Source: Pseudomonas sp. CFBP13508 (GTDB lineage: Bacteria > Pseudomonadota > Gammaproteobacteria > Pseudomonadales > Pseudomonadaceae). From it: 64,000 bases of DNA. This document shows, one piece after another, positions 14,224 to 25,240 of this stretch (positions are counted from its first letter, which is position 1; each line of letters starts with the position of its first letter). Location of the stretch: positions 744,001-808,000 of the forward strand of contig NZ_QFZZ01000002.1 in assembly GCF_005233515.1 (NCBI RefSeq), written 5' to 3'. The position numbers were made by a program, and so were the translations under genes. Under the pieces are notes generated by a model. That model was not told where the DNA came from, made no database searches, and saw only the letters and a program-made list of their open reading frames with translations.

Positions 14224-15129
14224 TTACACGCCTTTCTGTTTATCCAGCGCTACCTGATACAAGACGTTTTTGCGCTCGCCGGTGATTTGCGCTGCCAGTG
14301 CGGCGGCGCGCTTGAGCGGCATTTCCTCCAGAAGCAGATCGAGGATGCGCATGGCTTCGCTGCTGACCGCGTCCTCCGACTCCGGCGCGGTCCAGCCGGC
14401 CACCAGCACCACGCACTCGCCGCGCTGCTGATTACTGTCGGACTCGACGAACGCACGCAGCTCGCTGAGCGGCAGGCCTTTGAGGGTTTCGAAGGTCTTG
14501 GTGATTTCCCGCGCCAGCAGAGCCTGACGCTCGCCGCCAAACACCGCTTCCATATCCTGCAGGCATTCGAGAATGCGATGCGGCGCTTCATAGAAAATCA
14601 ATGTGCGCGGCTCTTCTTTAACCGCTTCCAGACGCGCCTTGCGCCCGACCGACTTGGCCGGCAGGAAACCTTCGAAGATAAAACGGTCGGACGGCAATCC
14701 TGCCGCCGACAGCGCCGCAATCAACGCGCAGGCACCCGGCACCGGCACCACGTTGATGCCGACCGCACGGGCCTGACGCACCAGGTGATAACCCGGATCG
14801 GAGATCAGCGGCGTGCCGGCATCGGAGATCAGTGCGACGTTGTCGCCCGCCAGCAACCGGGTAATAAAGCGGCTACCCTCATCCCGTTCGTTGTGTTCGT
14901 GGCATGCGGCCAAAGGCGTGCCGATGCCGAAGTGCTGCATCAGGCGCGCCGAATGCCGCGTGTCTTCCGCTGCAATCAGGGCCACTTCACGGAGGATTTT
15001 CAAGGCCCGGGCGCTGATGTCGTCCAGGTTGCCGATGGGCGTCGCCACCACATAAAGCGAGCCAGCAGCGGAATTCAAAGGACCTGGAGCAGTCAAAGCG
15101 CACACCTCGTGATCGGTAAAAGCGGCCAT
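14224..15129 (-). CDS. rsmI: 16S rRNA (cytidine(1402)-2'-O)-methyltransferase
   Basis: RsmI methylates the 2'-OH of C1402, the same nucleotide whose base is modified by RsmH in this window. The protein shows the tetrapyrrole-methylase-type fold signatures SLYVVATPIGNLDDIS (about 24-39), AEDTRHSARLMQHFGI and ALISDAGTPLISDPGY. Length is 301 residues from the ATG at 15129, which has no clear ribosome-binding site. A TTG at 15096 (MTAPGPLNS) has GAGG eight bases upstream and may be the true start. It is divergent from lpoA, as in E. coli yraL/yraM. Confidence 0.95.
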   Translation of the reverse strand: MAAFTDHEVCALTAPGPLNSAAGSLYVVATPIGNLDDISARALKILREVALIAAEDTRHSARLMQHFGIGTPLAACHEHNERDEGSRFITRLLAGDNVALISDAGTPLISDPGYHLVRQARAVGINVVPVPGACALIAALSAAGLPSDRFIFEGFLPAKSVGRKARLEAVKEEPRTLIFYEAPHRILECLQDMEAVFGGERQALLAREITKTFETLKGLPLSELRAFVESDSNQQRGECVVLVAGWTAPESEDAVSSEAMRILDLLLEEMPLKRAAALAAQITGERKNVLYQVALDKQKGV

Positions 15130-15306
15130 TGTAGCGCGTCATGAGGCTTGCGATGCGCTCCGGCCGAGTGCGGTTTTTCGCCCGGTTGTGCGCTGCCGCA
15201 ACATTTACTCCAGCTAAATTGACCGATTCACGCCAGTAACATCGCGCCCCGGCCAGTGCTTGGGTACAATTCCACGCTAATTTGATCGAGTATCAGGAAC
15301 ACTTAC

Positions 15307-17117
15307 ATGATCGCTTGCCTGCGGCTGCTCACTGCCCTCTGCCTCGCTGCCTTGTTGGCCGCGTGTGCCAGCTCCCCTTCCTCCAGCCTTGGCGAACTTC
15401 CACGGACTCCGGACGCCAGCATCGAGCAACTGCTCGAACAGGCTGCGCAGGCTAAAACCCCGGAACAAGCCGCCCTGCTGCGCCTGAGCGCGGCGGACCA
15501 GGCCTACCGCCAAGGCAATGCCGGCCAGTCCGCGCAGATCCTGCAACAAGTGCCGGTTGAGCAACTCAAGCCAGGCCAGCAGATTTTTGCCAACACGCTG
15601 TCCGCAGAGCTGGCCATGACGCGCAATCAGCCGAAAGCTGCGCTGACTGCCCTGAGCCATCCAAGCTTCCAGAAGCTCAGCGAAATGCCGGAAGAGCAGC
15701 AAGTGCGCACCGGCACTGTTCACGCCCGCGCCCTTGAAGCCGATGGCCAGACGCTGGCCGCTGCCCGCGAGCGCGTGTTCATCGCACCGATGCTGGAAGG
15801 CGAAGCGGCGAGCAAGAACCACGAAGCGATCTGGACCCTGATCGCGTCGCTGCCAACCGATCAATTGCAACCGAACAACACCGACGATCTCGGCGGCTGG
15901 ATGGCGCTAGCGCAAGCGGTGAAAACCGCAGGCACGCTGGAGCAGCAGCAAGCCGCAATCGACAACTGGCGTGCGCAGAATCCAAAGCACCCGGCGGCGG
16001 TCAACCTGCCGCTGCCGCTGACCAAACTCAAGGAACTGGCCAGCCAGCCACTGAGCAAAATCGCCCTGCTGCTGCCCCAGGACGGCCAATTGGCGTCGGT
16101 CGGCAAAGCGCTGCGTGAAGGTTTCATGGCCGCGCATTATCAGGCGCAACAGGCCGGCCAGAACCCACCTGCCATCGAGTTCTACGACAGCTCGAAGCTG
16201 ACTTCGATGGACGAGTTCTATCGCAAGGCCCAGGCTGACGGCGTGCAACTGGTAGTCGGCCCGCTGGAAAAACCACTGGTCAAGCAACTGAGCACTCGCC
16301 CGCAACTGCCAATCACCACCCTTGCGCTGAACTACAGCGAAGGCGAGCAAGGCCCGGCGCAACTGTTCCAGTTCGGCCTCGCTGCTGAAGATGAAGCTCG
16401 CGAAGTTTCCCGACGCGCCCGCGCCGATGGCCTGCATCGCGCCGCGATCATGGTGCCGAAGGGCGAATGGGGCGATCGCGTTCTGCGTGCCTTCAGCCAG
16501 GACTGGCAAGCCAATGGCGGCAGCATCGTTGCCACCGAACGTGTCGATCAGCCGGTGCAACTGGCCCAGCAGATCGCCGACATGTTCCAGCTGCGTCAGA
16601 GCGAAGCTCGCGCCAAGAGCCTGCAGAATGTTGCCGGCACCAATGTCGCCGCGCAGCCTTCGCGTCGTCAGGACATCGAATTCATCTTCCTGGCCGCCAC
16701 GCCGCAACAGGCCCAGCAGATCAAGCCGACCCTGAACTTCCAGTACGCCGGCGACGTTCCCGTCTACGCGACCTCCCATGTGTACAGCGCCAGCGGCGAC
16801 GTCAATCAGTACAACGACATGAACGGCATTCGCTTCTGCGAAACCCCATGGCTGCTGGAAACCAGCGATCCGCTGCGCCAGCAAGTAGCTGCGCAATGGC
16901 CGCAAGCCAATGGCAGCCTCGGTCGCCTGTACGCCATGGGCGCCGACGCCTATCGCCTCGCCCCGCGCCTGGGCCAGCTCAAGGCCCTGCCGGACAGCCG
17001 CATCGAAGGTCAGTCGGGCAGCCTCGGCATGACCCAGACCCAACGCGTAGTGCGCCAGTTGCCATGGGCACAGTTCGTCAGCGGTCAGGTGCAGCGCCTG
17101 CCGGACACACCGCGCTG

Positions 17118-17118
<1 letters not shown>
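15307..17118 (+). CDS. lpoA: Penicillin-binding protein activator LpoA
   Basis: LpoA is an outer-membrane lipoprotein that reaches through the peptidoglycan to stimulate PBP1a. The 603 residues begin with a lipoprotein signal peptide ending in the lipobox L17-A-A-C20. An N-terminal TPR-like helical region follows. The C-terminal part from about residue 255 has the periplasmic-binding-protein-like fold (SKIALLLPQDGQLASVGKALREG). It starts a same-strand run of yraN, gmhA/diaA and dolP; its TGA overlaps the yraN ATG (TGATG). Confidence 0.93.
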
Positions 17119-18750
<1,632 letters not shown>

Positions 18751-18767
18751 CGCAAGCGCAGGAGCGT

Positions 18768-18860
18768 GTAGGAGCTGACGAGTGCAACGAGGCTGCGATC
18801 TCTTGATCTTGCTTCTAAAGATCAACAGATCAAAAGATCGCAGCCTCCGGCAGCCCCTAC
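18768..18860. repeat. REP doublet (GTAGGAGCTG family), one variant arm
   Basis: Two inverted REP arms face each other. The right arm is close to the common form (GATCGCAGCC...GGCAGC). The left arm instead reads GAGCTGACGAGTGCAACGAG before GGCTGCGATC, an eight-base-longer head. The same long head occurs at 48961-48990. The element lies in the convergent dolP/sspB gap. Confidence 0.85.
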
Positions 18861-18879
18861 ACCGCCAACGCAGGCACAA

Positions 18880-18911
18880 AAAAGGCGATCCATCCGGATC
18901 GCCTTTTTTTT
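18880..18911. terminator. Bidirectional terminator between dolP and sspB
   Basis: The stem AAAGGCGATCC/GGATCGCCTTT has A and T runs on its two sides, so it can stop transcription from both dolP (plus) and sspB (minus). Confidence 0.85.
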
Positions 18912-19323
18912 ATTTCACAACCTTCAAACTTGGCCGGCCACTCGGGCGTGGCGGCTCGCTGCCCGGTGGCGGCGAGTCGTCATCCGGATCGATGTCTTCC
19001 TCGTCGTCCATCGGCAACTCGAGGTCAAACACCATGCCCTGGCCGTTCTCCCGCGCATAAATGCCCAGGATCGCGCTGATCGGCACGTAGAGACTGTGCG
19101 GAACACCGCCGAAGCGGCCTTCGAACGTCACCACGTCGTTATCCATGTGCAGATGACGCACGGCACTCGGCGAGATGTTCAGGACGATCTGGCCGTCACT
19201 GGCAAAACCCTGTGGCACCTGCACCGCCGGGTACTCGGAGTTAACCAGCATGTGCGGGGTGCAATCGTTATCCACAATCCACTCGTAGAGCGCGCGGACC
19301 AGATAAGGTCGACTGGAGTTCAT
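18910..19323 (-). CDS. sspB: ClpXP protease specificity-enhancing factor SspB
   Basis: SspB tethers ssrA-tagged proteins to ClpXP. The 137 residues start with an SspB-like N-terminus (MNSSRPYLVRALYEWIVDN). The substrate-binding domain includes HMLVNSEYPAVQVP and GRFGGVPHSLYVPISAILGIYARENGQGM. An acidic, flexible linker with DDEEDIDPDDD follows, and a short C-terminal ClpX-binding tail (PSLKVVK). It is paired with sspA, 16 bases downstream of it. Confidence 0.95.
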   Translation of the reverse strand: MNSSRPYLVRALYEWIVDNDCTPHMLVNSEYPAVQVPQGFASDGQIVLNISPSAVRHLHMDNDVVTFEGRFGGVPHSLYVPISAILGIYARENGQGMVFDLELPMDDEEDIDPDDDSPPPGSEPPRPSGRPSLKVVK

Positions 19324-19339
19324 AGCGGCTCCTTAAGCC

Positions 19340-19957
19340 TTAGCGCATATCGCGTTCGACACCAGACAGACTCGCCTGGAAAGCCTCACGCGCAAACTGA
19401 CGCTCCATATAATCAAGCAGCGGCTTGGCCGGCCGCGGCAGTTCAATACCCAGAATCGGCAAACGCCAGAGTATGGGTAATAGGCAGCAATCCACCAGAC
19501 TTTGTTCCTCACTGAGGAAGAACGGCTTGTCGGCGAACAGCGGCGAAACGCCGGTCAGGCTTTCGCGCAGTTCCTTGCGCGCCACGACCCGTGCAGCCTC
19601 TTTGCTCTTGGGATCCAGAATCAGATCCACCAGCCCGCACCAGTCACGCTGAATCCTGTGGATCAGCAGACGGCTGTTGGCCCGCGCCACCGGATAAACC
19701 GGCATCAGCGGCGGGTGCGGGTAACGCTCATCCAGATACTCCATCACCACGGTCGACTCCCACAACGCCAGGTCACGATCGACCAGCGTCGGCAGACTGC
19801 CGTAAGGGTTCACCTCAATCAGTTTAGGCGGCTGGCGGCCCGCTTCCACGTAAATGATTTCGGCGCTGACACCCTTCTCTGCAAGCACGATGCGCACTCG
19901 GTGGGAATAGTGGTCGGCGGGGTCGGAGTAACAGGCCAACCGATTGGTCACGCCCAT
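19340..19957 (-). CDS. sspA: Stringent starvation protein A (GST-fold, RNA polymerase-associated)
   Basis: SspA has a glutathione-S-transferase fold but acts by binding RNA polymerase, affecting stress and virulence genes. The 205 residues show the N-terminal thioredoxin-like half ([23 protein letters not shown]), the [20 protein letters not shown] segment and a helical C-terminal half. GAGGAGG lies just upstream of the ATG. A very strong hairpin with a T run separates it from petC, leaving no room for an ordinary promoter. Confidence 0.94.
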   Translation of the reverse strand: MGVTNRLACYSDPADHYSHRVRIVLAEKGVSAEIIYVEAGRQPPKLIEVNPYGSLPTLVDRDLALWESTVVMEYLDERYPHPPLMPVYPVARANSRLLIHRIQRDWCGLVDLILDPKSKEAARVVARKELRESLTGVSPLFADKPFFLSEEQSLVDCCLLPILWRLPILGIELPRPAKPLLDYMERQFAREAFQASLSGVERDMR

Positions 19958-19994
19958 GGCGATCCTCCTCGCTTGTTGAATTTGTCGGAACCGG

Positions 19995-20080
19995 AAAAAC
20001 GCGCGCGCCCAGAGGGCACCTCCCGCAGGGTCTGACTGAGCAGATCCTGCTTTAGCGGAGGCGCCCTTGGGCGCGCGCGA
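19995..20080 (-). terminator. Long stem-loop with T run after petC
   Basis: The arms at about 20000-20026 and 20054-20080 pair over roughly 26 bases with one or two bulges. The loop holds a smaller TCTG/CAGA stem. On the minus strand five T (19999-19995) follow directly. It looks like an intrinsic terminator for petABC, yet it sits about 35 bases upstream of the sspA start, so it may work as an attenuator or stabilise the upstream mRNA. Confidence 0.7.
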
Positions 20081-20103
20081 TTAACAGCAATGCTTGAAGC
20101 GTA

Positions 20104-20886
20104 TCAGTGCACGTCTTTCCAGTATTCACGCTTGAGCAGGTAGGCGAACACAAAGAAGAACGCCAGGTACAGCAAGACGTAAGTACCGATGCGCTGATGT
20201 TGCAGCTTAACCGGGTTAGCCGAGTAAGCCAGGAAGGTTACCAGATTCTTGACCTTCTCATCGAACTGCTCTTCGTTCAGAGCACCGGACTTCGGCACGA
20301 TGGTCAACTGATCGCACGCTTCATGGGTCAGCGGCGTGCCGGTCAGCGGATCGTATTGCTTCTTGCCGTCCTCGACGATCTGCACCTGTTTGCAGCCGAC
20401 GACCTGACGACCTTGCAGGCCGACCAGCACGTTAGGCATGCCGACGTTCGGGAAGACCTTGTTGTTCACGCCCCATGGACGCGCCGGATCTTCGTAGAAC
20501 GACTTCAGGTAACCGTAGAGCCAGTCGGTGCCGCGTACTCGCGCTACCAGAGTCAGGTCCGGCGGCGCTGCGCCGAACCAGGTCTTGGCGTCGGCCGGCT
20601 GCATGCCGATGTTCATGTGGTCGCCAATCTTGGCACCGGTGAACACCAGCTTCTCCAGCATCAACTCGTGCGGGATGCCGAGGTCATCGGCGACGCGCTC
20701 GTAACGCTGGAACTTGGCACTGTGGCAACCCATGCAATAGTTGGCAAAGGTCCGCGCACCATCCTGCAGAGCGGCTTTGTCGGAGACGTCGATATCGACA
20801 CTTTCCAGTTCCGGACCATGACCCTCGGCAGCAAAAACCAAGGAAGGCAGCGCAGCAAAAATCAGAGCAAGAAATAACTTTTTCAT
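20104..20886 (-). CDS. petC: Cytochrome c1 of the bc1 complex
   Basis: Cytochrome c1 carries electrons from the Rieske protein to soluble cytochrome c in respiratory complex III. The 260 residues start with a signal peptide (about 1-20). One haem c site is present, C51-M-G-C54-H55. A C-terminal membrane anchor (YVLLYLAFFFVFAYLL) follows. The ATG overlaps the petB stop (TGATG). The frame continues upstream into petB without relevance. Confidence 0.96.
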   Translation of the reverse strand: MKKLFLALIFAALPSLVFAAEGHGPELESVDIDVSDKAALQDGARTFANYCMGCHSAKFQRYERVADDLGIPHELMLEKLVFTGAKIGDHMNIGMQPADAKTWFGAAPPDLTLVARVRGTDWLYGYLKSFYEDPARPWGVNNKVFPNVGMPNVLVGLQGRQVVGCKQVQIVEDGKKQYDPLTGTPLTHEACDQLTIVPKSGALNEEQFDEKVKNLVTFLAYSANPVKLQHQRIGTYVLLYLAFFFVFAYLLKREYWKDVH

Positions 20887-22097
20887 CAGCCAGTCACCCT
20901 TTCCGGAACCGGTTTGGTCTTCTCGAGCCGGGTGTAGAACGGCATCAGAATGAAGTAGGCGAAATACAGGAAGGTGCAGACCTGCGACAGCAACGTGCGC
21001 CCCGGCGTCGGCGCCAGAACGCCAAGGATGCCAAGAATCACGAAGGAGATGCAGAACACCACCAGCCAGATTTTGCTCAGCCAGCCCTTGTAGCGCATCG
21101 ATCTCACCGGACTGCGATCCAGCCAAGGCAGCACGAACAGCACCGCAATCGCCGCACCCATGGCGATAACGCCCAGGAGTTTGTCCGGCACCGCACGCAG
21201 GATTGCGTAGAACGGAGTGAAGTACCAGACCGGAGCAATATGCTCAGGCGTCTTGAACGGGTTGGCCGGCTCGAAGTTTGGTTTTTCGAGGAAGTAGCCG
21301 CCCATTTCCGGGAAGAAGAACACAATGAAGCAGAAGATGAACAGGAACACCACAACGCCGACAATGTCCTTCACCGTGTAGTACGGGTGGAACGCAATGC
21401 CGTCCAGCGGGATGCCGTTTTCGTCTTTGTGCTTCTTGATATCGACGCCGTCAGGGTTGTTCGAACCGACTTCGTGCAGCGCCAGAATGTGCAAGACCAC
21501 CAGACCGAGAATCACGATCGGCAGCGCGACCACGTGCAAGGCGAAGAAGCGGTTCAGGGTGATTCCGGAGATCAGGTAGTCACCACGAATCCACTGGGTC
21601 AGGTCATCGCCGATCAGCGGAATCGCACCGAACAGCGAGATGATCACCTGGGCTCCCCAGTAGGACATCTGGCCCCACGGTAGCAGGTAACCCATGAACG
21701 CTTCGGCCATCAGTGCCAGGTAAATCAGCATGCCGAACACCCAGACCAGCTCGCGCGGTTTTTGGTACGAACCGTAGAGCAGGCCGCGGAACATGTGCAG
21801 ATAGACGACGATGAAAAACGCCGAAGCGCCGGTCGAGTGCAGCAGACGCAGGATCGAGCCGTACTCGACGTCGCGCATGATGTATTCAACGGAAGCAAAG
21901 GCCTCTTCTGCCGACGGCGTGTAACTCATCGTCAGCCAGACGCCGGTGACGATCTGGTTGACCAGCACCAGCAGTGCCAGCGAGCCGAAGAAATAGAAGA
22001 AGTTGAAGTTTTTTGGTGCGTAATATTTGCTGAGATGGTCTTCCCACATTTTGGTCGCGGGAAAGCGCGCATCAACCCAATCCATGAACTTGCTCAT
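20886..22097 (-). CDS. petB: Cytochrome b of the bc1 complex
   Basis: This is the core transmembrane subunit of complex III, which holds two b haems and the quinol-oxidising and quinone-reducing sites. The 403 residues contain eight or more hydrophobic helices. SYTPSAEEAFASVEYIMRDV, the HMFRGLLYGSY helix region and the Qo-site loop PFYAILRA are characteristic. The ATG at 22097 overlaps the petA stop; a GTG one codon earlier is possible. Confidence 0.96.
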   Translation of the reverse strand: MSKFMDWVDARFPATKMWEDHLSKYYAPKNFNFFYFFGSLALLVLVNQIVTGVWLTMSYTPSAEEAFASVEYIMRDVEYGSILRLLHSTGASAFFIVVYLHMFRGLLYGSYQKPRELVWVFGMLIYLALMAEAFMGYLLPWGQMSYWGAQVIISLFGAIPLIGDDLTQWIRGDYLISGITLNRFFALHVVALPIVILGLVVLHILALHEVGSNNPDGVDIKKHKDENGIPLDGIAFHPYYTVKDIVGVVVFLFIFCFIVFFFPEMGGYFLEKPNFEPANPFKTPEHIAPVWYFTPFYAILRAVPDKLLGVIAMGAAIAVLFVLPWLDRSPVRSMRYKGWLSKIWLVVFCISFVILGILGVLAPTPGRTLLSQVCTFLYFAYFILMPFYTRLEKTKPVPERVTG

Positions 22098-22690
22098 CAC
22101 GCTTTCTCCGTATCGACGCCAATGACAATCAGGTCATCGGTCTCATAGGAATGCGGGGGAACTGGCAGGTTCAAAGGCGCAGGTTGCGACTTGTAGACGC
22201 GGCCAGCCAGATCGTAGTGGGAACCGTGGCACGGGCAGAAATAGCCGCCTACCCAGTCCTTGCCCAGATCCGCAGGTGCCACTTCGGGACGGAAGGTCGG
22301 TGAACAACCCAGGTGGGTACAGATCCCGATCAGCAGGAGAATTTCCGGCTTGATCGAGCGTACTTCCGGGTCGACATAAGTGGGTTGCGTGGAGTTTTTG
22401 GAGGTCGGATCGGAGAGCTGACCCTCGATCTTCTTGAGATTCCCCAGGATTTCCTCGGTACGGCGGACAATGAACACCGGCTGGCCGCGCCATTCAGCAA
22501 TCATTTGCTGGCCTGGCTCGATTTTGCTGACATTCACTTTCACCGGTGCACCGGCGGCCTTCGCCTTGGCACTGGGAAACCATGACCCCACGAACGGGAC
22601 CGCAGCCCCCACCGCTCCTGCAGCACCCACTACGGATGTGGCTGCCACCAGGAAGCGACGCCGGCCTGCATTCACGCCGTCATTGCTCAT
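22097..22690 (-). CDS. petA: Rieske iron-sulfur subunit of the bc1 complex
   Basis: The protein carries a [2Fe-2S] cluster that takes electrons from quinol to cytochrome c1. The 197 residues begin with a twin-arginine-type signal anchor (RRRFLVAA near 10-17). Box I is C124-T-H126-L-G-C129 and box II is C152-P-C154-H155-G-S; C124, H126, C152 and H155 should bind the cluster, and C129 with C154 should form the disulfide. It is first of the petABC operon. Confidence 0.96.
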   Translation of the reverse strand: MSNDGVNAGRRRFLVAATSVVGAAGAVGAAVPFVGSWFPSAKAKAAGAPVKVNVSKIEPGQQMIAEWRGQPVFIVRRTEEILGNLKKIEGQLSDPTSKNSTQPTYVDPEVRSIKPEILLLIGICTHLGCSPTFRPEVAPADLGKDWVGGYFCPCHGSHYDLAGRVYKSQPAPLNLPVPPHSYETDDLIVIGVDTEKA

Positions 22691-22841
22691 TCAGTCCTCT
22701 CCCATCAGCTTTTTTGGCCTGTTAAATCAGGCGTCTACTAAATAAATCAAATGTTACTTATAAAAATTTTGCCCGAATGGTAATGAAAACCCCCAATTCT
22801 GACAAGGTTAATTCCCCGGGGCTCAGCCCCTTAAGCCTTGG

Positions 22842-22870
22842 AGTATAGGGGGTCTACGGCTGTGGCAAGT
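22842..22870 (-). promoter_or_regulatory. Possible petABC promoter
   Basis: On the minus strand TATACT (22847-22842) is a good -10. TTGCCA lies 15 bases upstream, which is shorter than ideal. It would give a leader of about 145 nt before petA. The call is tentative. Confidence 0.35.
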
Positions 22871-22905
22871 TGTCACAACGCAATTCTTTGATAAATCGCA
22901 GGCAT

Positions 22906-22946
22906 AAAAAAACGCCCGCTTCCGTGAGGAGGCGGGCGTTCTTTTT
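22906..22946 (-). terminator. Terminator of rplM-rpsI
   Basis: On the minus strand the stem AACGCCCGC/GCGGGCGTT, just after the rpsI stop, is followed by a run of T. A T run on the other strand also makes it symmetrical. Confidence 0.85.
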
Positions 22947-22963
22947 TGAACGTGGAAGCGGAA

Positions 22964-23356
22964 TTAACGCTTCGAGTACTGCGGACGCTTACGCGCTTTA
23001 CGCAGACCAACTTTCTTACGTTCAACTTCACGGGCGTCGCGGGTAACGAAGCCAGCTTTGCGCAGAGCGCTACGCAGGGTTTCGTCGTAGTCCATCAGTG
23101 CGCGAGTGATGCCGTGGCGGATTGCGCCAGCCTGACCACTTACACCACCGCCGATCACGGTGACGTAGATGTCGAACTTCTCGACAGTCTCGGTCAGCTC
23201 CAGCGGCTGACGAACTACCATGCGGGCAGTTTCGCGGCCGAAGAAGTTATCCAGCGAACGGTTGTTGATGGAGATGTTACCAGTACCCGGACGCAGGAAA
23301 ACGCGTGCGGTTGCGGTCTTGCGACGGCCAGTGCCGTAATTTTGAGTCGCCGACAT
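22964..23356 (-). CDS. rpsI: 30S ribosomal protein S9
   Basis: The 130-residue S9 protein contacts tRNA in the ribosomal P site through its basic C-terminal tail, here ending [17 protein letters not shown]. The N-terminal [15 protein letters not shown] and the [13 protein letters not shown] segment match the family. It follows rplM by 14 bases, the usual pair, and is followed by an intrinsic terminator. Confidence 0.98.
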   Translation of the reverse strand: MSATQNYGTGRRKTATARVFLRPGTGNISINNRSLDNFFGRETARMVVRQPLELTETVEKFDIYVTVIGGGVSGQAGAIRHGITRALMDYDETLRSALRKAGFVTRDAREVERKKVGLRKARKRPQYSKR

Positions 23357-23370
23357 AATGTACTATTCCG

Positions 23371-23799
23371 TTAAAACTTCAGTTCTTGGGGCTGCTGAGC
23401 AGTATGAGGGTGAGCAGCGCCCGCATAGACTTTCAGCTTACGGTACATGTCGCGACCCAGTGGGTTTTTAGGCAGCATGCCTTTAACCGCGGTCTCGATC
23501 ACGCGCTCAGGGGCCTTGGCGATCAACTTTTCAAAGTTGATCGACTTGATGCCGCCCGGGAAACCGGAGTGGGAGTAGTACATTTTGTCAGTGGTTTTAG
23601 CGCCGGTAACACGGATCTGCTCGGCGTTGATGACGACGATGTAGTCGCCGGTGTCAACGTGAGGAGTGTACTCAGGCTTGTGCTTGCCACGCAGACGGCT
23701 CGCGATTTCGGTGGCCAGACGACCCAGGGTCTGACCAGCAGCGTCGACGACAAACCAGTCGCGCTTTACTGTTTCCGGTTTAGCAGTAAAAGTTTTCAT
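23371..23799 (-). CDS. rplM: 50S ribosomal protein L13
   Basis: This 142-residue ribosomal protein shows the family start [20 protein letters not shown], the [27 protein letters not shown] region cut by family landmarks, and [19 protein letters not shown]. It is the first gene of the rplM-rpsI operon and lies downstream of a good sigma-70-type promoter. Confidence 0.98.
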   Translation of the reverse strand: MKTFTAKPETVKRDWFVVDAAGQTLGRLATEIASRLRGKHKPEYTPHVDTGDYIVVINAEQIRVTGAKTTDKMYYSHSGFPGGIKSINFEKLIAKAPERVIETAVKGMLPKNPLGRDMYRKLKVYAGAAHPHTAQQPQELKF

Positions 23800-23839
23800 T
23801 CTTTATAGCCTCAGGGGCCGCCTGTAAATAAGACGGCGG

Positions 23840-23868
23840 ATCTTACTGAATAGTGCGTACTTTGACAA
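23840..23868 (-). promoter_or_regulatory. Promoter of rplM-rpsI
   Basis: On the minus strand TTGTCA (23868-23863) and TAAGAT (23845-23840) are 17 bases apart. The predicted start near 23833 gives a leader of about 35 nt before rplM. Confidence 0.65.
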
Positions 23869-24043
23869 GTCAAAGGCAGCCGGATACAGACGCTTTCGGG
23901 GGCTCGGGTCGGCGCGTCCGTTCAACGGCAAGATTCTTCGGCGGCGGCGCATCACTTCCACTGCAGAAAGAGGTCGGCAATTATGCAGATTGCGAAAATT
24001 TTTTCAACCTGCTTTTATGATTGTTTTGCCCAAGGAGCACCCG

Positions 24044-25084
24044 ATGGACTATCGCCAGCTAGGCCGTACCGACCTGAACGTGAGTGCAATCTGCCTCGGC
24101 ACCATGACTTGGGGCGAGCAAAACACTGAGGCTGAAGCCTTCGCCCAGATCGAGCGGGCGAAAGAAGCGGGGATCAATTTCCTCGACACCGCCGAAATGT
24201 ACCCGGTGCCGCCCAAAGCCGAAACCTATGCCACCACCGAGCGCTACATCGGCAATTACTTCAAGAGTCGCGGTGACCGTTCCGACTGGATCCTCGCCAG
24301 CAAGATCGCCGGCCCCGGCAACACCATCGACTACATCCGCGACAAGAACCTGCGCCACAACCGCCAGCACATCACCGAAGCACTGGACGGCAGCCTCAAG
24401 CGCCTGCAGACCGATTACATCGATCTGTATCAATTGCACTGGCCGGAACGCAGCACCAACTTTTTCGGGCAGCTGGGCTACAAGCACAAGATCGAAGCCA
24501 ACCTGACGCCGCTGGAAGACACCCTCGAAGCCCTCGACGAGCAGGTTAAGGCCGGCAAGATCCGCCACATTGGTCTGTCCAACGAAACGCCGTGGGGCAC
24601 CATGCGCTTTCTGGCTCTGGCCGAAGCGCGTGGCTGGCCGCGTGCGGTATCGATCCAGAACCCGTACAACCTGCTCAACCGCAGCTTTGAAGTCGGCCTG
24701 GCCGAGATCGCCATCCGCGAACAGTGCGGCCTGCTCGCCTATTCGCCGCTGGCGTTCGGCTTCCTCTCCGGCAAGTACGAAGGCGGCGCCCGTCCACCGA
24801 AAGGCCGCCTTAGCCTCTACAGCCGCTTCAGCCGCTATTTCAACCCGCAATCGGAGGCGGCGTGCAGCCGTTACGTAGCCCTGGCCCGTGAACACGGTCT
24901 GGACCCGGCACAAATGGCCCTGGCCTTCGTGACCCAGCAACCGTTCGTCACCAGCAACATCATTGGCGCGACGACGCTTGAGCAACTGGACAGCAACATT
25001 GCCAGTTTTGATCTGAAACTGTCCGATGAAGTGCTGGCCGGGATCGAGGCGATTCACAAGGATCACCCGAACCCCGCGCCATAA
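24044..25084 (+). CDS. tas: NADP(H)-dependent aldo-keto reductase, Tas family
   Basis: The 346-residue TIM-barrel oxidoreductase closely follows E. coli Tas in length and in segments such as LGTMTWGEQNTEAEA, AEMYPVPPKAET, DYIDLYQLHWPER and IQNPYNLLNRSFEVGL. The AKR catalytic tetrad is represented by the D and Y of LDTAEMYP, the K of LASKI and the H of LHW. The physiological substrate is not known. AAGGAG lies eight bases before the ATG at 24044, so the longer frame from 23990 is rejected. From memory a similar gene follows rplM in P. aeruginosa. Confidence 0.9.
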   Translation: MDYRQLGRTDLNVSAICLGTMTWGEQNTEAEAFAQIERAKEAGINFLDTAEMYPVPPKAETYATTERYIGNYFKSRGDRSDWILASKIAGPGNTIDYIRDKNLRHNRQHITEALDGSLKRLQTDYIDLYQLHWPERSTNFFGQLGYKHKIEANLTPLEDTLEALDEQVKAGKIRHIGLSNETPWGTMRFLALAEARGWPRAVSIQNPYNLLNRSFEVGLAEIAIREQCGLLAYSPLAFGFLSGKYEGGARPPKGRLSLYSRFSRYFNPQSEAACSRYVALAREHGLDPAQMALAFVTQQPFVTSNIIGATTLEQLDSNIASFDLKLSDEVLAGIEAIHKDHPNPAP

Positions 25085-25099
25085 CTGACCGCCAAAAGC

Positions 25100-25162
25100 T
25101 TCGCGAGCAGGCTCGCTCCCACAGGTACGGTGATCCCCTGGGGGAGCGAGCCTGCTCGCGAA
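25100..25162. repeat. REP doublet (GGGAGCGAGCCTGCTCGCGAA family)
   Basis: Two copies of the palindromic REP core face each other across a short spacer, in the convergent gap after the aldo-keto reductase gene. The same family occurs at 36904-36969 and 49697-49787. Confidence 0.9.
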
Positions 25163-25240
25163 GAGGCCAGTCGGATTACCTCAACAGCGGAACGCGGAGC
25201 GTCCCCGGCGGCATTCCTTTGCTGCGCGTGGGAACGATCA

